From: Sanderia malayensis
Taxonomy: Eukaryota > Cnidaria > Scyphozoa > Semaeostomeae > Pelagiidae
Length of the DNA: 64,000 bases
Assembly (NCBI GenBank): GCA_013076295.1
Contig: RQOL01000374.1
Coordinates: 4,206,743 to 4,270,742 of the forward strand
Reading direction: 5' to 3'
The notes under the pieces are model-generated. The model made no database searches and was not told the DNA's origin. It worked only from the letters and a program-made list of their open reading frames with translations. The position numbers were made by a program, and so were the translations under genes. Positions 35,387-46,850 of the stretch are shown piece by piece (the first letter of the stretch is position 1; each line of letters starts with the position of its first letter).

Positions 35387-38300
35387 CTTCGCCCTAAGCA
35401 AAAGAATTATTGAATGCAATTCGGAAATAAATTATGAGTGTAATGCAATTGGCATTATATTTTAGAACATTCATACTTTGCAATTGATAACAATTACAAA
35501 TTTCAGGTCAAGCAAGGTTAAACATCAGCTAAAATATCATCTACATATTAGTTGTTAATTCCAAATGCATTAGTAAAGCAATGAATGATCACAATAATAC
35601 TGTTTATATATTGAACAACATAAATGTAGCATTTAATGTGAATTATTTATGTCTAGTTTTACAAACGTTTGAGATTGTCTTGTGACATCCATAGCGGAAG
35701 CATTCGCAGACATTTCGTTCGAACAGTTGGCACAAGAAAACTCTGTTAAAAAACATATTTTCTTGTGTTAGAAAGTAATGTAACTTCGAAATGATAGATC
35801 GAATGTTGAATTTTCATAAAATACAAAAATGAACTCAATTTGAAACTTACAAGTTTGAAATAATTCGTCTCAATCACCGGTCTTGATGACGACCGATGTT
35901 TTTGCAAAAGTGTGTAAGGATTTTCATCAAGACGCCCGATGATTTTGGGGGATAGCCCTGGCCGCGCTCGTGCAAGACCTCCAACGGGCGTCTTACTGAC
36001 ATAGGTTGTGTTTCGGAAACACTCTAATATTGAAGTCTCACATCCTGGAGCAACAGATCTTCTGAAGAGAGGTGCGTTTAGCGTAGCAAGATCATTTGTA
36101 TCTGGGAATCGTTGTGCTGTGGACAAAACAATTGAGGAGACATTTATGAAGCATGCAAAATCACATGGAGGTGCAGGCGGCAGTGGAGCAGGAGTCTCTG
36201 AAATACTCTCGAGCTATGGGGCCTACCAAAGATGGGCAAAGACAACACATGAGAGAACCAGATATTTAGAAGCTACGCTATCGATGGCAGACATGCTCGA
36301 TGCAGACTCTATCAATCTACAGAAGCATAAAGAGTGTAGACCCTCACAGGTAAGGAAAAGCGAGAAAGCGGTAACGAAGGTGGTAGAAGCGTTTCAGAGT
36401 CTGATGAATCCTTTTGAAGTTGATGATGAATCAAAGCTCTATTCGATAGCCTCTGGTGCAGCTGCTTCAGATGAAGTAGCCGAAGCAGTGATGAACGCGG
36501 AAGAAATTGGAAAAGCAGCCAAAGAGCAATTTATCAATGAAAGGCTTGAGAAAAATGAAAAGTTCTTCGAGCCCATCAAACGACAAAAGCTGAAACGGCT
36601 CTGTGATATGAACAAGAAGACCACAGTTATGACATCGAAAAATCAAGTTGTTGAATTGAAGCAACAAGGAAACATTGCCCTTCAGCTGCTGATCAAGTTG
36701 CAAAGACAAGGTGAAACAGTAGACCTCAAAGAACTGATGTGTTACCCTTTGATGCCTGTGCCATCGTCCATCGGAACACCAGATGGATTTTTAGCAAAGA
36801 CAGACAAGAGCAAAGGTTTCCATTACCTGACAAAAGGAATTGGGGATGCAGAAATTCAAGACAAATCAATGACAATGTATATAGAAGACGGAAATGCAAC
36901 CTTCTACAATCTTAAACAGCTGCCAAATACATTCAGAGGGATAAGCGAAAAGATTTTTGATGTCAGTACATCAGGAAAGAAACATGTCATATTTAGCACT
37001 GATATGTATTTTCCGCGTTCAGTAAAATCACAAGAGCGAGAAAGAAGAGGCTGTGGCGAGAAGAGAATAATCAAGGGGGTGAACACAAGACGGCCAGAAA
37101 GCTGGACAGAGTTTCTAACAAACGAGGAGAACAAGAGGCAGCTAATCAACGTTATCGAGCAGACCTGGGAAGGAGATGATTTTCATTCCAAATTGAAGAA
37201 CAAGTCTGTCATTCTGATAAATGCTGGCAAAGCAAGCAGGCTAAGCTCAGAAAATGAAAGTGAGGTTTCCAAAACTGAGATACCTTGTCTATTGTCAAAC
37301 CAAGAAGAAACAGATACAAGGGTTGTCTTATATAGCATTTATGCAGCAGACAACGGATTTCAGGAAATCTGTGTCCGCAGTCCAGACAGTGATATATTCT
37401 TCATTCTGTTGCATTTTGCAAGTACCATCAGAGCCACACTTCTTTTTGACTTGGAAGGTTTGGAAGATTTGGAAATAATCGGAGAATTCTTGACCTCACA
37501 AAAATAGCCGACGACTTTACCGAGAGACGGTGCACAGCACTGCTTGCACTCCATGCTTTCACAAGGTGTGACACAACAAGCGCTTTCAAAGGAATTGGCA
37601 AAGTTAAGCCAATTAAGATATTAGAAAAAAATTCAAAGTTTGAAGATGTGTTTTGCAAAGTGGGTCAGTGCTGGAACGTGACAGATGATGTATTCAAAGG
37701 CCTAGAAGAATTTACCTGCAGTATGTACGGATCAAACAGAATGAAAGACGTAGACGAAGTTCGAGCCAAGCTTATCAAGAGGAAATGTGGACAGAACAGT
37801 GACAAACTCGATGCAAAGAAAAACATAGACATGGCAAAACTACCGCCTCCAAGGAGATGTTTGAGGGAGCACATCAAACGGACGAATTACCAGGTTGCAA
37901 TTTGGAAACGAGCTAATATCGCAATATTTGATGCCCCAGAAGCGAGTGAAGATAATGGCTGGATGCTAGTTGATGGAAGACTTGAGCCATGTTGGTGTGA
38001 CGGGGAGATCGTACCTACGAAAGTGGCAGACATCTTGTTGGAAAACATTGAAGAAAACACGTCCGATGATGATGATGATGATGATGAGGCTAGTGAGGAA
38101 GAAGAATCAGAGGAAGAAAGCAGTGACAGTGAAGATGATGATTAAAAATTATGTATATTGAAACTGTAAAGTATGTATGAGAGATACTTTAGCTTTTCTT
38201 GCTTTCCCGTGTTGAATGACTGATCATTCTGATTTAAGAAGTCATGAAATTTCATGCTGATTCATTTTGATGGATCATACACACTCAGTTACCAAAGAAG

Positions 38301-38704
38301 AATCAAAAAGCTTCATCGAGAAACTTTCAGACAAGCAGCGTCGCAGCAGCGCGGGAGTATGACGTCATAGGTTTTTGCGATTACCCTGAAAGATAAAATA
38401 ATTTGAGTCTTGGTTGTTTTGACAGTGGAGAGCATTTTGCTTCACACTTGGACAACTTTTCGTTGATATAGGGCTATTTACAATCGGAAAGTAAAATAGT
38501 TGGCCCTCTGACGTCAAGATTTAAGATTCGTTTAAAAAACCCAAAGTACATATTTTAATTTAGTAAAAACAAGACCTCCGTCCCAGTTTATTCAATGTTA
38601 ACATGCATATTCGTAATCAGCATGCTTTGAAGTGTAGGAAAAACATAAACTTTGGCTGTGGTGGGGGGGATGCCAGGTCGGGGGTCGTAGCTCAAGGACT
38701 AGTA

Positions 38705-39856
38705 CAACATCCTATTCTATTACCGAGAAATAATTGGGTAACTAATCTCATTGTCAAGCTCTATCATGAGAAGAATTACCATCCTGGAACAAACCAGACG
38801 TATGCAGCAATCTCCAGTCGATTCTGGATAATTTCAGCAAGAGAAGAAATACGACAATGGGAGCATGAATGTTGCTGGTGTAAAAAACGGAAGGCAAAGG
38901 CTTGTAATCAGATAATGGCGCTGCTTCCAAGCAATCGATTAGCAGTGTCATTACGCGGTTTTGAAAGAATCTCAGTGGATTATGGTGGACCTTTCATAAC
39001 AATCCAAGGAAGAGGTAAACGTAGAGAGAAACGTTATTTAGCTCTATTTACATGTCTTGCAACCAGAGCAGTTCACCTTGAAATTGCATATGCATTAGAT
39101 ACTGATTTGTTCCTAAATGCATTTTACGGCATGGTGAATCGAAGAGGAAAACCAACAGAGGTTCTTTCAGACAACGGGACCAACTTTTTATCAGCCAACA
39201 AAGAACTACAAGCTCTTGTCCTGGCACTAGACGAAAAACAAATCACCAAAAGTACTGCAAATCGAGGAATCAAATGGAAATTCAATCCCCCACTGGCACC
39301 ACATTTTGGCGGAGTTCATGAAATAATGATCAAGGCGGCAAAACGTGCCATGGCAGCAATTCTCACTAATGCAAATGTGACTGATGAAGAACTGATGACA
39401 GCAATTACTGGAGGAGAATCATTGTTGAATTCACGGCCTTTAACATATCAAGCAGCAAACGTGGAAGATGATGTACCATTGACACCAAATCACTTTTTAC
39501 ATGGACAGATGGGTGGCGAGTTTGCACCGGTAAGTGTAGATCATACGACCTTTAGTCCAACTAAACGATGGCGTTAAGTTCAAGAGATAGTGAAGCATTT
39601 TTGGCAACGCTGGTTAAAAGAATGGGTACCAGGTCTTAATCGAGCAACTAAATGGTACAAAGAGCGAGATAATTTGAAGAAGGGAGATATTGTTATTGTA
39701 ATATCGGCGGATAGTCCAAGAGCTCATTGGCCTCTTGCAAAAGTTATAAATGTGTTTCCAGGCAAAGATGGAAGAGTGAGAATAGCGGAAATTCAGATCG
39801 GTAATAAACTATTGAAAAGATCAGTTACCAAACTATGCCTTTTGGAGAGTTGCTGA
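38705..39856 (+). pseudogene. BEL integrase, C-terminal part
   Basis: The frame resumes right after the Academ-like element (HPILLPRNNWVTNLIVKLYH). The zinc-binding part shows HHCC-type residues (YHEKNYHPG, then CCWCKKRK). The catalytic core shows SVDYGGPF, LSDNGTNF and FGGVHEIMIKAAKRA, giving D, D and E. A stop at 39575-39577 separates the last 90 residues (from 39590, starting MKHFWQRWLKEW), which carry the usual BEL C-terminal domain. The first half of integrase is at 29300-29634. Confidence 0.88.
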
Positions 39857-39925
39857 AGTTTGCTGCCATTGAAAAATCGCATATCTTAGAGACTTTATAA
39901 TTTAGCTGGTTGACATACAAGTATG

Positions 39926-39941
39926 CCAAGAAGGGGGAGAA
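39926..39941 (+). promoter_or_regulatory. BEL polypurine tract
   Basis: CAAGAAGGGGGAGAA stands directly before the 3' LTR, as expected for the plus-strand primer. Confidence 0.8.
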
Positions 39942-40209
39942 TGTTCAGGAGGAAAAACTTGCTTTCTAGAGACCAAAACTATTCAAGAGAGAACAATTGA
40001 CTTTGGAAACGCTTTATTATATTTTATTGTTGTTTATTGCTAAAAAGTTTGGATTAAGGATTTGCTGCAATTTATCTCGCAGGAATATTATAATAATACG
40101 TTGTTGTTTATAAATTTACTATAATAGATCTTAAGATTGATAATGATTTAGATCAGGTTTGGCCTTCGGGCCAAAAGTAAGCAAAGCCGTTTTGTTTATC
40201 TCGCAAACA
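39942..40209 (+). repeat. BEL 3' LTR
   Basis: 268 bp, paired with 19105-19372 with about 7 differences by eye (for example near 39976, 40070-40080, 40125 and 40178). Followed by the CCGGA duplication. Confidence 0.93.
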
Positions 40210-42273
40210 CCGGACTTCAAGGTAAATAGCTAGGATCACAATAAATTGTTGCTGAAACTCTGCACGGGAGAGTGTGTACCCTCAACTATGTACATTTCCA
40301 TAATACATTAAATAGATTCGCTGCAATAAATGTAATTGATAAAATTATTCAACTTTAAGATTTCACAAGATACTGAAAGAAGAAGGCGAGATGCAGGAAA
40401 GAAACTAAAAGCTGCGAAAAAAACGACAAGCTTTCAGCGACAAAAAAGTTCATAGTAATAATTCCTCATATCTCGCAGCATCAATTTCATATGTTTGGAA
40501 CAGTAAGCTACAAATACAATATAGATTTTCAATAATTCTGCTTTAACAGTGATATCACGCTTTGTGTAGACATTTTTATATTTTCTCTTCCTAGAATGCA
40601 GGAATTTCACAACAAATAGATTCCAGATTAGTTGAAAAGATTAACGAGTTGGTGAAGGAGGAGGTAACAGACGTCAATGAAATGAGACAGCATTTAAAGA
40701 TCTTTGTAAAGAATCAATTATTTGATGGTCAAAACATACCAGATGGAACAAATGCGAGATATTTCCCAACACCAAAAAACATTCGAAATCACATGGTCCA
40801 TTTCAAGAAGAAACTGCAACATTCTATGATCGACCAAGATTGCCTTAATGCGAAAATCAAGGAATGGAGAACAACTGATCCCACGTTAAAAATATTCTTT
40901 CCTCCAAAAGCTGCAACTGTTGATGATGATGATAAGGAAGAAGATTGTAATGAATATGATGGTGGCAAAAAGGTGGAAGACGAAGAAGAGATAAGAGTAA
41001 CAAATTATAATTCCGAAACTCTTCTTTTCGTATACCAATCAACATGGCAACAAAGATTGCTGTCTAGATATGGGAATGACTTGGTTCTTCTTGATGCAAC
41101 ATATCGAACAACAAGATATGGCATACCTCTTTCCTTCATGGTGGTTAAGACAAATATTGATTACCGAATTGCAGCCACTTTTGTTTGCGAAAGTGAATCG
41201 ACTGAATCAATAGAAGAAGCTCTCAACGTTCTGAAGCAATGGAATCCAGAATTTCGTCCCAAAAACTTCATGACGGACTATTCTAACGAAGAAATAGCTG
41301 CAACAAAAAATGTATTTAAAGGTATACTACATTAGAGCAATTCTGGTTGAGGTTTCCCACAGGTTTCTTCCATCTTATGTTCATAAAGTTGCCCCTGTCC
41401 ATCAAAAACTACTGAATCTACTGAATGACATTATCAGCACTGTTAAACCATTACCCTTTCAAAATTTCATTTCAGGATGCAAAACATTAATCTGCGATTT
41501 TCACAGAGAGCAGGCGTGTGGGAGAGATTGCTTCGAAAAACAATTAATTGCTGTACAACAATAAAGGCAGGTGCCCTTAGAATGTTGAGACACATTGCAA
41601 AATCTCAAACCACTGAGGAGGCTAAGCAAGCTGTGTCCGAAATGAAAGACTCCGCAATATGGAAAAATCCAGCATTCCAAAAGCTAAAACAATATATAGA
41701 AACGTACTGGTTAAGTATAAAAGAAGTATGATATAGCCCACATTATTTTGTAACACAGTAACAACAACATCAATTGAGAAATCTCAAAAGAAAAAAACGA
41801 CTCATAGTGATATTATCTACCAATGATTAATTGGAATTTTTTGCAGAGATGGGTTCAAGCTTACAGGCAGGATATATTACTGATCAACTGCAGCACAAAT
41901 AACGGCACAGAACGCCAAAACGAATCATTCAAATATCAGTACCTCAAGAAACACAGCAGGACATCTTTAACAGGGATGCTCACATTGTTAATGGAAGAGT
42001 TCTTTGTCGACAAATACAAAAATTAAGTACATTAGTCATAAATCTCAAAAAGGAAGGCATTCGACTTTCATATTATTTATCTTTCAATAAGTTGCTATTG
42101 TTATGTTGATTAAGCCAGCATTAAACAATTGTTGACAGTAGTATTCTTGCTTAGTCGATAAATCTTGTCATTTCAGGTACGGTGAGGGTAATCTTAAACT
42201 AAGCAGTCAGTATAGATTATATTCAGAGGACATACAGGAATTTCTAAAAAATCGTCCAAGGGATATGGTTGAA
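40210..42273 (+). pseudogene. CaRF-like gene with MULE transposase domain, 3' exons
   Basis: The split exon ends DFK before GTAAAT (40226). Later exons: about 40365-40450 (basic), and 40600-41321, which includes EVTDVNEMRQHLKIFVKNQL, RYFPTPKNIRNHM and the MULE core LLDATYRTTRYGIPLSFMVV, then FMTDYSNEEI. Next is an exon from 41476 (LICDFHREQA) to 41726, with a frameshift at about 41517. Then 41848-42020 (RWVQAYRQDILLINCSTNNG, then TERQNESFKYQYLKKHS), and 42178-42273. GT..AG introns separate them. It resembles invertebrate proteins named calcium-responsive transcription factor-like. The 3' end is cut by a pogo-like element. Confidence 0.68.
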
Positions 42274-42534
42274 TACAGTAAAAACCCGCATAAAAGAACA
42301 CGTGATTTGGATTTCAGGCTGATTTTGTTCTTATTTACAGGGTGCCTTCTGCAAAATCAGCCTGAAAGTGTTCTCAACGTGTTCTTAAACTTGTTTTAAA
42401 AATTAAATATTGCACAAGACTATAAACACAAGACTGCCACTCAACAGATCAAAAAAAAATTTCAAGTTCAAGGCCAATTTTGTTATTTATTAACGGTAAA
42501 ACTGAAAGAGTAAAAAGTCAAGGTCTAGCTTCAT

Positions 42535-42870
42535 TTAAAAGTGATAATCAATCAAACCTTGGGGTGAAACTTTAAAATCATCAGAGCCGTCTGCTGTTAG
42601 CAAACAGCCAGTTTTCTCGAACAATCTCCTAAAAAATGTAGAATTTTTATTTAGTTCACTCCATGCGTCTCCAGTCCATTCAGTCAGCAAGATCCTTCTC
42701 TCTTTGGCTGACAGCCCATCATGCCACTTTTCAAGACTGTTATCCTTTTCCAACCATGTTTCCATTGCTGTTCCAATTGTAAGCTTCATCATGCGACCAC
42801 AGCCTGCGTCAATGGGTTGAATTTTGTCTGTATGATTTTCAGGCAGCAAGTAAATTGTAGTGTTGATCTC
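42535..42870 (-). pseudogene. Pogo-like transposase, C-terminal part
   Basis: Continues the frame left of the Copia insertion: EINTTIYLLPENHTDKIQPI, then DAGCGRMMKLTIG, LEKWHDGLSAKERRILLTEW and a C-terminal acidic tail. LPENHTDKIQPIDAG is the strand carrying the third catalytic acidic residue in pogo/Tigger DDE_1 transposases. Confidence 0.72.
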
Positions 42871-42875
42871 CTTTC

Positions 42876-43096
42876 TGTTGGAATATATGATACCTACACT
42901 ATGGACATATAGTACATTGTTTAGTTCTATTGTTATGTCACCAGTTCCGGTCTACCAGGTCCGGTCTACTACTTTGTGCCTACTTCGTGATTGAGACTTT
43001 GTTTCGTTATACGTTTTTATTCATTGATTGCTACATGTTATGAGTTCTGTTATTACACTACGATCATTGTTGCTCTTCTGTGTCTAAATTCTAACA
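42876..43096 (+). repeat. Copia 5' LTR
   Basis: 221 bp, TG...CA bounded, preceded by the CTTTC duplication and followed by the primer-binding site. No full second copy is in the window. Confidence 0.8.
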
Positions 43097-43169
43097 GGTT
43101 ATGGGCCCAGAACATCGCTTCTGAGCGTTCATTTAAGTAAGTTTACTGTATGTACAATACTATCGGTTC

Positions 43170-46100
43170 ATGATGGCAATGTCTGATGAGTCTGCAGGAA
43201 ACGCCCTGAAATTTGCGAAGTTAAACAGCACGAACTATCGATCGTGGGCATTTAACATGAGACTCTATTTAGAGAGTCAAGATTTGTTTGAATATGCAGA
43301 TGGTACTGCTGAGTCTCCTGGGAATGAAGCTTCGGCGAATGGCGTGAGACGTTTCAGATTTAAAGCCAAAAAAGCGTAGACATTTATCTGTCTTGCTGTT
43401 GAACCAGACGAGCAACTGCACACAAGAGACATGAAAACAGCGAAGGAAGCATGCGATGCTTTAAAGAGCCAATTCGCACGTGATTCTATTTCGCAAAAGG
43501 TGAGGCTAAGGCAAAAATACTACTCCTGTGTATTTTTGCGAGTTACGAGAAATGGGGGTTGATGTGAACGATCAAGAGTTGGCCATGACTCTGTTAGCCA
43601 GTTTACCTGAAGAGTATATGCCTTTGATAACAGCTTTGGATGCGGTTGGAGAACACGAACTGTCATTTGAAAAGGTCAAAGGTATGCTCCTTAACGATTT
43701 TAATCATAGACTTGATAAAGTAGAGGTAAAAAGACACGACGACACCCTATCGGCAAGGCGATATTTTAACAGTAGACAAGGAAACAGAGGACGCACTCCT
43801 AATGTAAATCATAAGAAACCTGCTAGATCAGGCACTTCACAATCCTTTAATGGAACGTACCATTACTGTAAAGAGCAAGGCCGTTACACAAGGGATTGCC
43901 CTAAAAAGAAGGCGCGAAATTTAAATGGTCCAAGTAATATATCAGTGCCCACAAATTCAGCGCATAATATTGAAGAGGATAATCAAATTGAAAACGAAGA
44001 AGCCCTATATACAGGTGAAAATGTAGTAACGTCTAATTCATGTTGGATAGTAGACTCTGGTGCTACTCAACACATGACGTATGAGAAAGATTCACTGTAT
44101 GACTTTGTAACGTTTAAACAATCTAGTACTATCATTCTTGGCGATAACCAAGCAATACTTGCCTATGGGAAAGGCACTTACCGATTTACAACTGTTGTTG
44201 AAGGAAAGTTGCAGAAAATTGTACTTCATGATGTGTTATATCTGCCAGATCTGGGAAAAAACTTACTCTCTGTGCGCGCAATGACAAAACTTGGTGCCAC
44301 AGTTGAATTTGAAGCTGAAAAATTTAAAATCTCGAGAAATTCAAAAGTGTTGGAAATTGAAGAAATAAAAGGCAGGCTTTATGTTTTAAAGCTTATTTCT
44401 TCTGATCAAGCAACTACAGTGAATTTTACTTCCAATCTAGAACTTTGGCACTGTAGGTATGGACATCTGGCAGCAGACAATCTCATGAAATTATCTGAGC
44501 ATAATATGGTTGTTGGATTGGATGGTATCCACTCAACAGGTGAAAAAGCAATCTGTGAAAGCTGTGTCATGGGAAAACAGCATAGGCTACCTTATCCAAA
44601 AGCTCTTCCACTGCTACAACTGAAGTTATGGAGTTAGTTCATAGTGATGTATGTGGACCTATGAGTACTCCCTCTATTGGTGGTTCTAAGTACTTTGTGA
44701 CCTTCATTGACAATTTCACACAATATACTTGTGTATATTATATGAAGCAGAAATCCGAAGTTTTGGATAAATTTAAAGAATATGTGAATATGATGAGTAA
44801 CATCACTGGAAAGCGAGTTAAGGTTTTGCGGAGTGATAATGGTGGTGAATACTGTTCACATACATTCACTGAATATTTGAAGCAGCAAGGTATCATTCAC
44901 CAAACAACTGTGCCGTACAGTCCTGCTCAAAACGGACTTGCTGAGCGCATGAATCGCACTTTGGTGGAAACTGCTAGATCAATGATGCATCATGCAAATG
45001 TACCTACTCATTTCTGGGCAGAAGCAACTAATACCACTGTATATTTGACAAATCGAAGTCCCTGTGTAGCATTGAAAGACAAAACACCCTATCAGTGCAT
45101 GTTTAATGAAAAGCCAGATGTGTCAAATTTGAGAATATTTGGGTGTACTGCTTTTGTACACATTCCACCTCAAAGTCGCAAAACGTTTGATGCAAAATCA
45201 AAGAAAATGATCTTTGTTGGTCATCCTCAGGGCACGAAGGGATATAAGCTCTATGATCCTGCTAAAAAGCACTTTATTTGAAGTAGAGATGTGATCTTTG
45301 CAGAAGGCACTTTTCATGACTTTGACAGACCTGAAGTTTCAAGTTCTAGCACTCAATTCATGTATCCTGATATACTCACTGATGAAAAAAGAGATGATAA
45401 TCATGATGACACTCAAATGCTTGATGAAAGACCCACAGTGGGAGAAACATACGAAGAAAGGTTTCTAAGAGAAGTTGCTACATTACCAGAGAAGAGGCAG
45501 AGTAGACCACCACAAAGGCTCATTCAAGAAGAAGCTGATTACTGTTTTACTGCTGATGCTTTAACTGCTGACATTGACGATCCAAAGAGCATAAATGAAG
45601 CATGGAATAATAAACATTCAGTGCAATGGAAGCAGGCAACAGACTCTGAATTCGCATCCTTGGAAAGCAATGATACTTGGGATTTAGTTCCAATGCCAAA
45701 AGAGAAAAATATTGTAGGACGTCGATGGATCTTCAAGGTAAAAAGAAATTCAGATGGATCGCTTAACAGATTCAAAGCTCGACTTGTTGCCCAAGGCTTC
45801 ACTCAACAACAAGGAATTGACTATCAAGAGGTGTTTGCACCTGTTGTACGCTACACGGCTGTGAGATCCTTACTTGCATTAGCTAATAACCTTGATTTAG
45901 AAATACATCAAATGGATGTGAGAACAGCTTTTCTGCAAGGGACACTTGATGATGAGATATATATGACACAGCCAGATGGCTATGTTGATAGAAACAAACC
46001 AGACTACGTTTGTAAATTAAAGAAAAGCATTTATGGTCTGAAACAAGCGGCCAGATGCTGGAACACTGCAATTGATGGATTCCTAAAATCAAGTGGATTT

Positions 46101-46235
46101 AACCAGAGTAGTGATGACTCATGTTTGTATGTAAAATCAGTAAAAGAAGCCAGTGGGAAAGTAAGTTTTATCATTCTAGCTCTCTATGTAGATGATATCC
46201 AGTTGGTATCTAATGATACAGATCTGTTGAAGTGA
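43170..46235 (+). pseudogene. Copia gag-pol, decayed
   Basis: Gag starts at 43170 (KFAKLNSTNYRSWAFNMRLY), with a stop at 43377 and a frameshift near 43530. A CCHC-like knuckle is damaged (YCKEQGRYTRDCPKK). Protease WIVDSGATQHMT, then the integrase zinc region and core (HSDVCGPM, RSDNGGEY, NGLAERMNRTLVETARS) follow, with a frameshift at about 44630. An in-frame TGA at 45279 precedes RT (NRFKARLVAQGFTQQQGIDY, then HQMDVRTAFLQG and LYVDDIQL). Reading ends at 46233. All domains are in Copia order (integrase before RT). Confidence 0.9.
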
Positions 46236-46258
46236 GAAAAGCAAACACTAACACTTTC

Positions 46259-46846
46259 TGGATGTTTCATGAAATTGTTTACTCTGTTGAAACCCCACGT
46301 TGTCTGCAAACAAAACTTTTTCTCCTTGGTCATTTTGTCCAACTCCTGGAACAAGAGTGCCCTGGACCCACTTCATGGTGGTATCTTCATCCATCCAGGC
46401 ATTTTGCTGGAAATACACATCAACCTTCTTGTCATATTTTTCTTTTTCCTCTGCAGACACATTCTTTTTCCTTTTTCCTTCTTTTTCTTCTCAAATCCCT
46501 GTGGATTTTCTGGATTTTTCCCGGCCATCATCAGCACAGGCTTTTTTCTTGTTGGTTCTATTTCTCAGTACGATGTTGTGTCGTATCTTGAATCTTTGAA
46601 ACCAGTTACTGCTCCCTTTGAAATTTGCAGCTTCTTCTGTGCCATAACATGCTTCAATTTTCGATTCCATTCTTTTTTTGAACCAAATTTTGGACAATTT
46701 AATTCCTGCTGCCCTTCCAAGTTTAAATTCTGCCACTGACTGTTTGGAAGCCAGAGGATATTTACCTGTGCATTGGGATCTGTTCTCAGCAATCCTTCTC
46801 CGAAGTCTCATAGACCTTGTACCACCTGTATTCTTCTTTAAGGTGT
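46259..46846 (-). pseudogene. Pogo-like transposase, middle part
   Basis: On the minus strand from the TTAA junction: NTLKKNTGGTRSMRLRRRIA, then a shifted frame KKRMESKIEACYGTEEAANF followed by GSSNWFQRFKIRHNIVLRNR, an HTH/CENPB-like region, and after another shift MSAEEKEKYDKKVDVYFQQN, WVQGTLVPGVG and VLFADNVGFQQSKQFHETSR, ending at the Copia duplication. Several frameshifts show decay. Confidence 0.7.
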
Positions 46847-46850
46847 TTAA

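Larger units (their letters stand above)
33245..36023 (+). mobile_element. Complete PIF/Harbinger transposon (Harbinger 1)
   Basis: The ends are near-perfect inverted repeats containing TTTCCGAAACAC, ACCTAT and GACGCCCGTTGGAGG. CTAATA stands at both junctions (33239-33244 and 36024-36029) and contains the TAA expected of Harbinger. Removing the element restores the Academ frame (FLAN then IEVSHPGA). It encodes a DDE transposase (+) and a Myb/SANT-like partner (-), arranged convergently, both uninterrupted. At 2.8 kb it is a standard autonomous size. Confidence 0.93.
30686..38145 (+). pseudogene. Academ-like transposase, split by Harbinger and frameshifted
   Basis: The first frame (30686-31795) begins MSKRKSTELGDE and has GYHRDCYQKFT, then CIFCNRSGRKK and YDLFACEAQYHRSCRMNY, a zinc-finger-like set. 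A frameshift near 31760 leads to the second frame (to 33238), which ends in YARYLTFFAVFLAN at the Harbinger. After it the frame resumes SHPGATDLLKRGAFSVARS (36030) and reaches EETDTRVV and SPDSDIF, XPG/PIN-like acidic motifs. A frameshift near 37500 leads to HAFTRCDTTSAFKG and an Asp/Glu-rich C-terminus. The superfamily assignment is from memory of Academ architecture; the continuity across the Harbinger is seen directly. Confidence 0.72.
29635..38701 (+). mobile_element. Academ-like DNA transposon with about 350-bp TIRs, inserted in BEL integrase
   Basis: Terminal inverted repeats run about 29635-29984 and 38352-38701. They start TAGTCC, then TGAGCTACGACCCCCGACC, and end near TATGACGTCATA. 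The 3-bp target duplication GTA (29632-29634 and 38702-38704) restores the BEL frame (PYDV then QHPILLPR). The encoded protein has Cys-rich zinc-finger-like parts and an XPG-nuclease-like region. That combination and a 3- to 4-bp duplication are characteristic of the Academ superfamily. A complete Harbinger (33245-36023) is nested in it, so its own length is about 6.3 kb. Confidence 0.82.
19105..40209 (+). mobile_element. BEL/Pao LTR retrotransposon, twice interrupted
   Basis: Two 268-bp LTRs (19105-19372 and 39942-40209) begin TGTTCAGGAGG and end CGCAAACA. They are flanked by the 5-bp target duplication CCGGA (19100-19104 and 40210-40214). The interior holds gag, zinc knuckles, protease, RT, RNase H and integrase in BEL order. 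The span of 21.1 kb comes from two insertions: 21193-26686 (Helitron B plus repeat C2) and 29635-38701 (Academ-like transposon). Without these the element is about 6.5 kb. By eye the LTRs differ at about 7 sites. Confidence 0.93.
42876..46253 (+). mobile_element. Copia retrotransposon lacking most of its 3' LTR and RNase H
   Basis: The 5' LTR (42876-43096) begins TGTTGGAATAT and ends TCTAACA, followed by GGTTATGGGCCCAG, a Copia-type primer-binding site. The element ends after the RT YVDD region with only a CTAACA-like stub. The target duplication CTTTC is nevertheless perfect (42871-42875 and 46254-46258), and both flanks join into one pogo frame. So insertion was normal, and an internal deletion later removed RNase H and most of the 3' LTR. 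Confidence 0.85.

Noticed and set aside
29635..38701. Interpreting the 350-bp TIR element as a Harbinger because it contains a Harbinger transposase
   Set aside because: The inner Harbinger has its own termini and target site (33245-36023), and its removal restores a different transposase frame.
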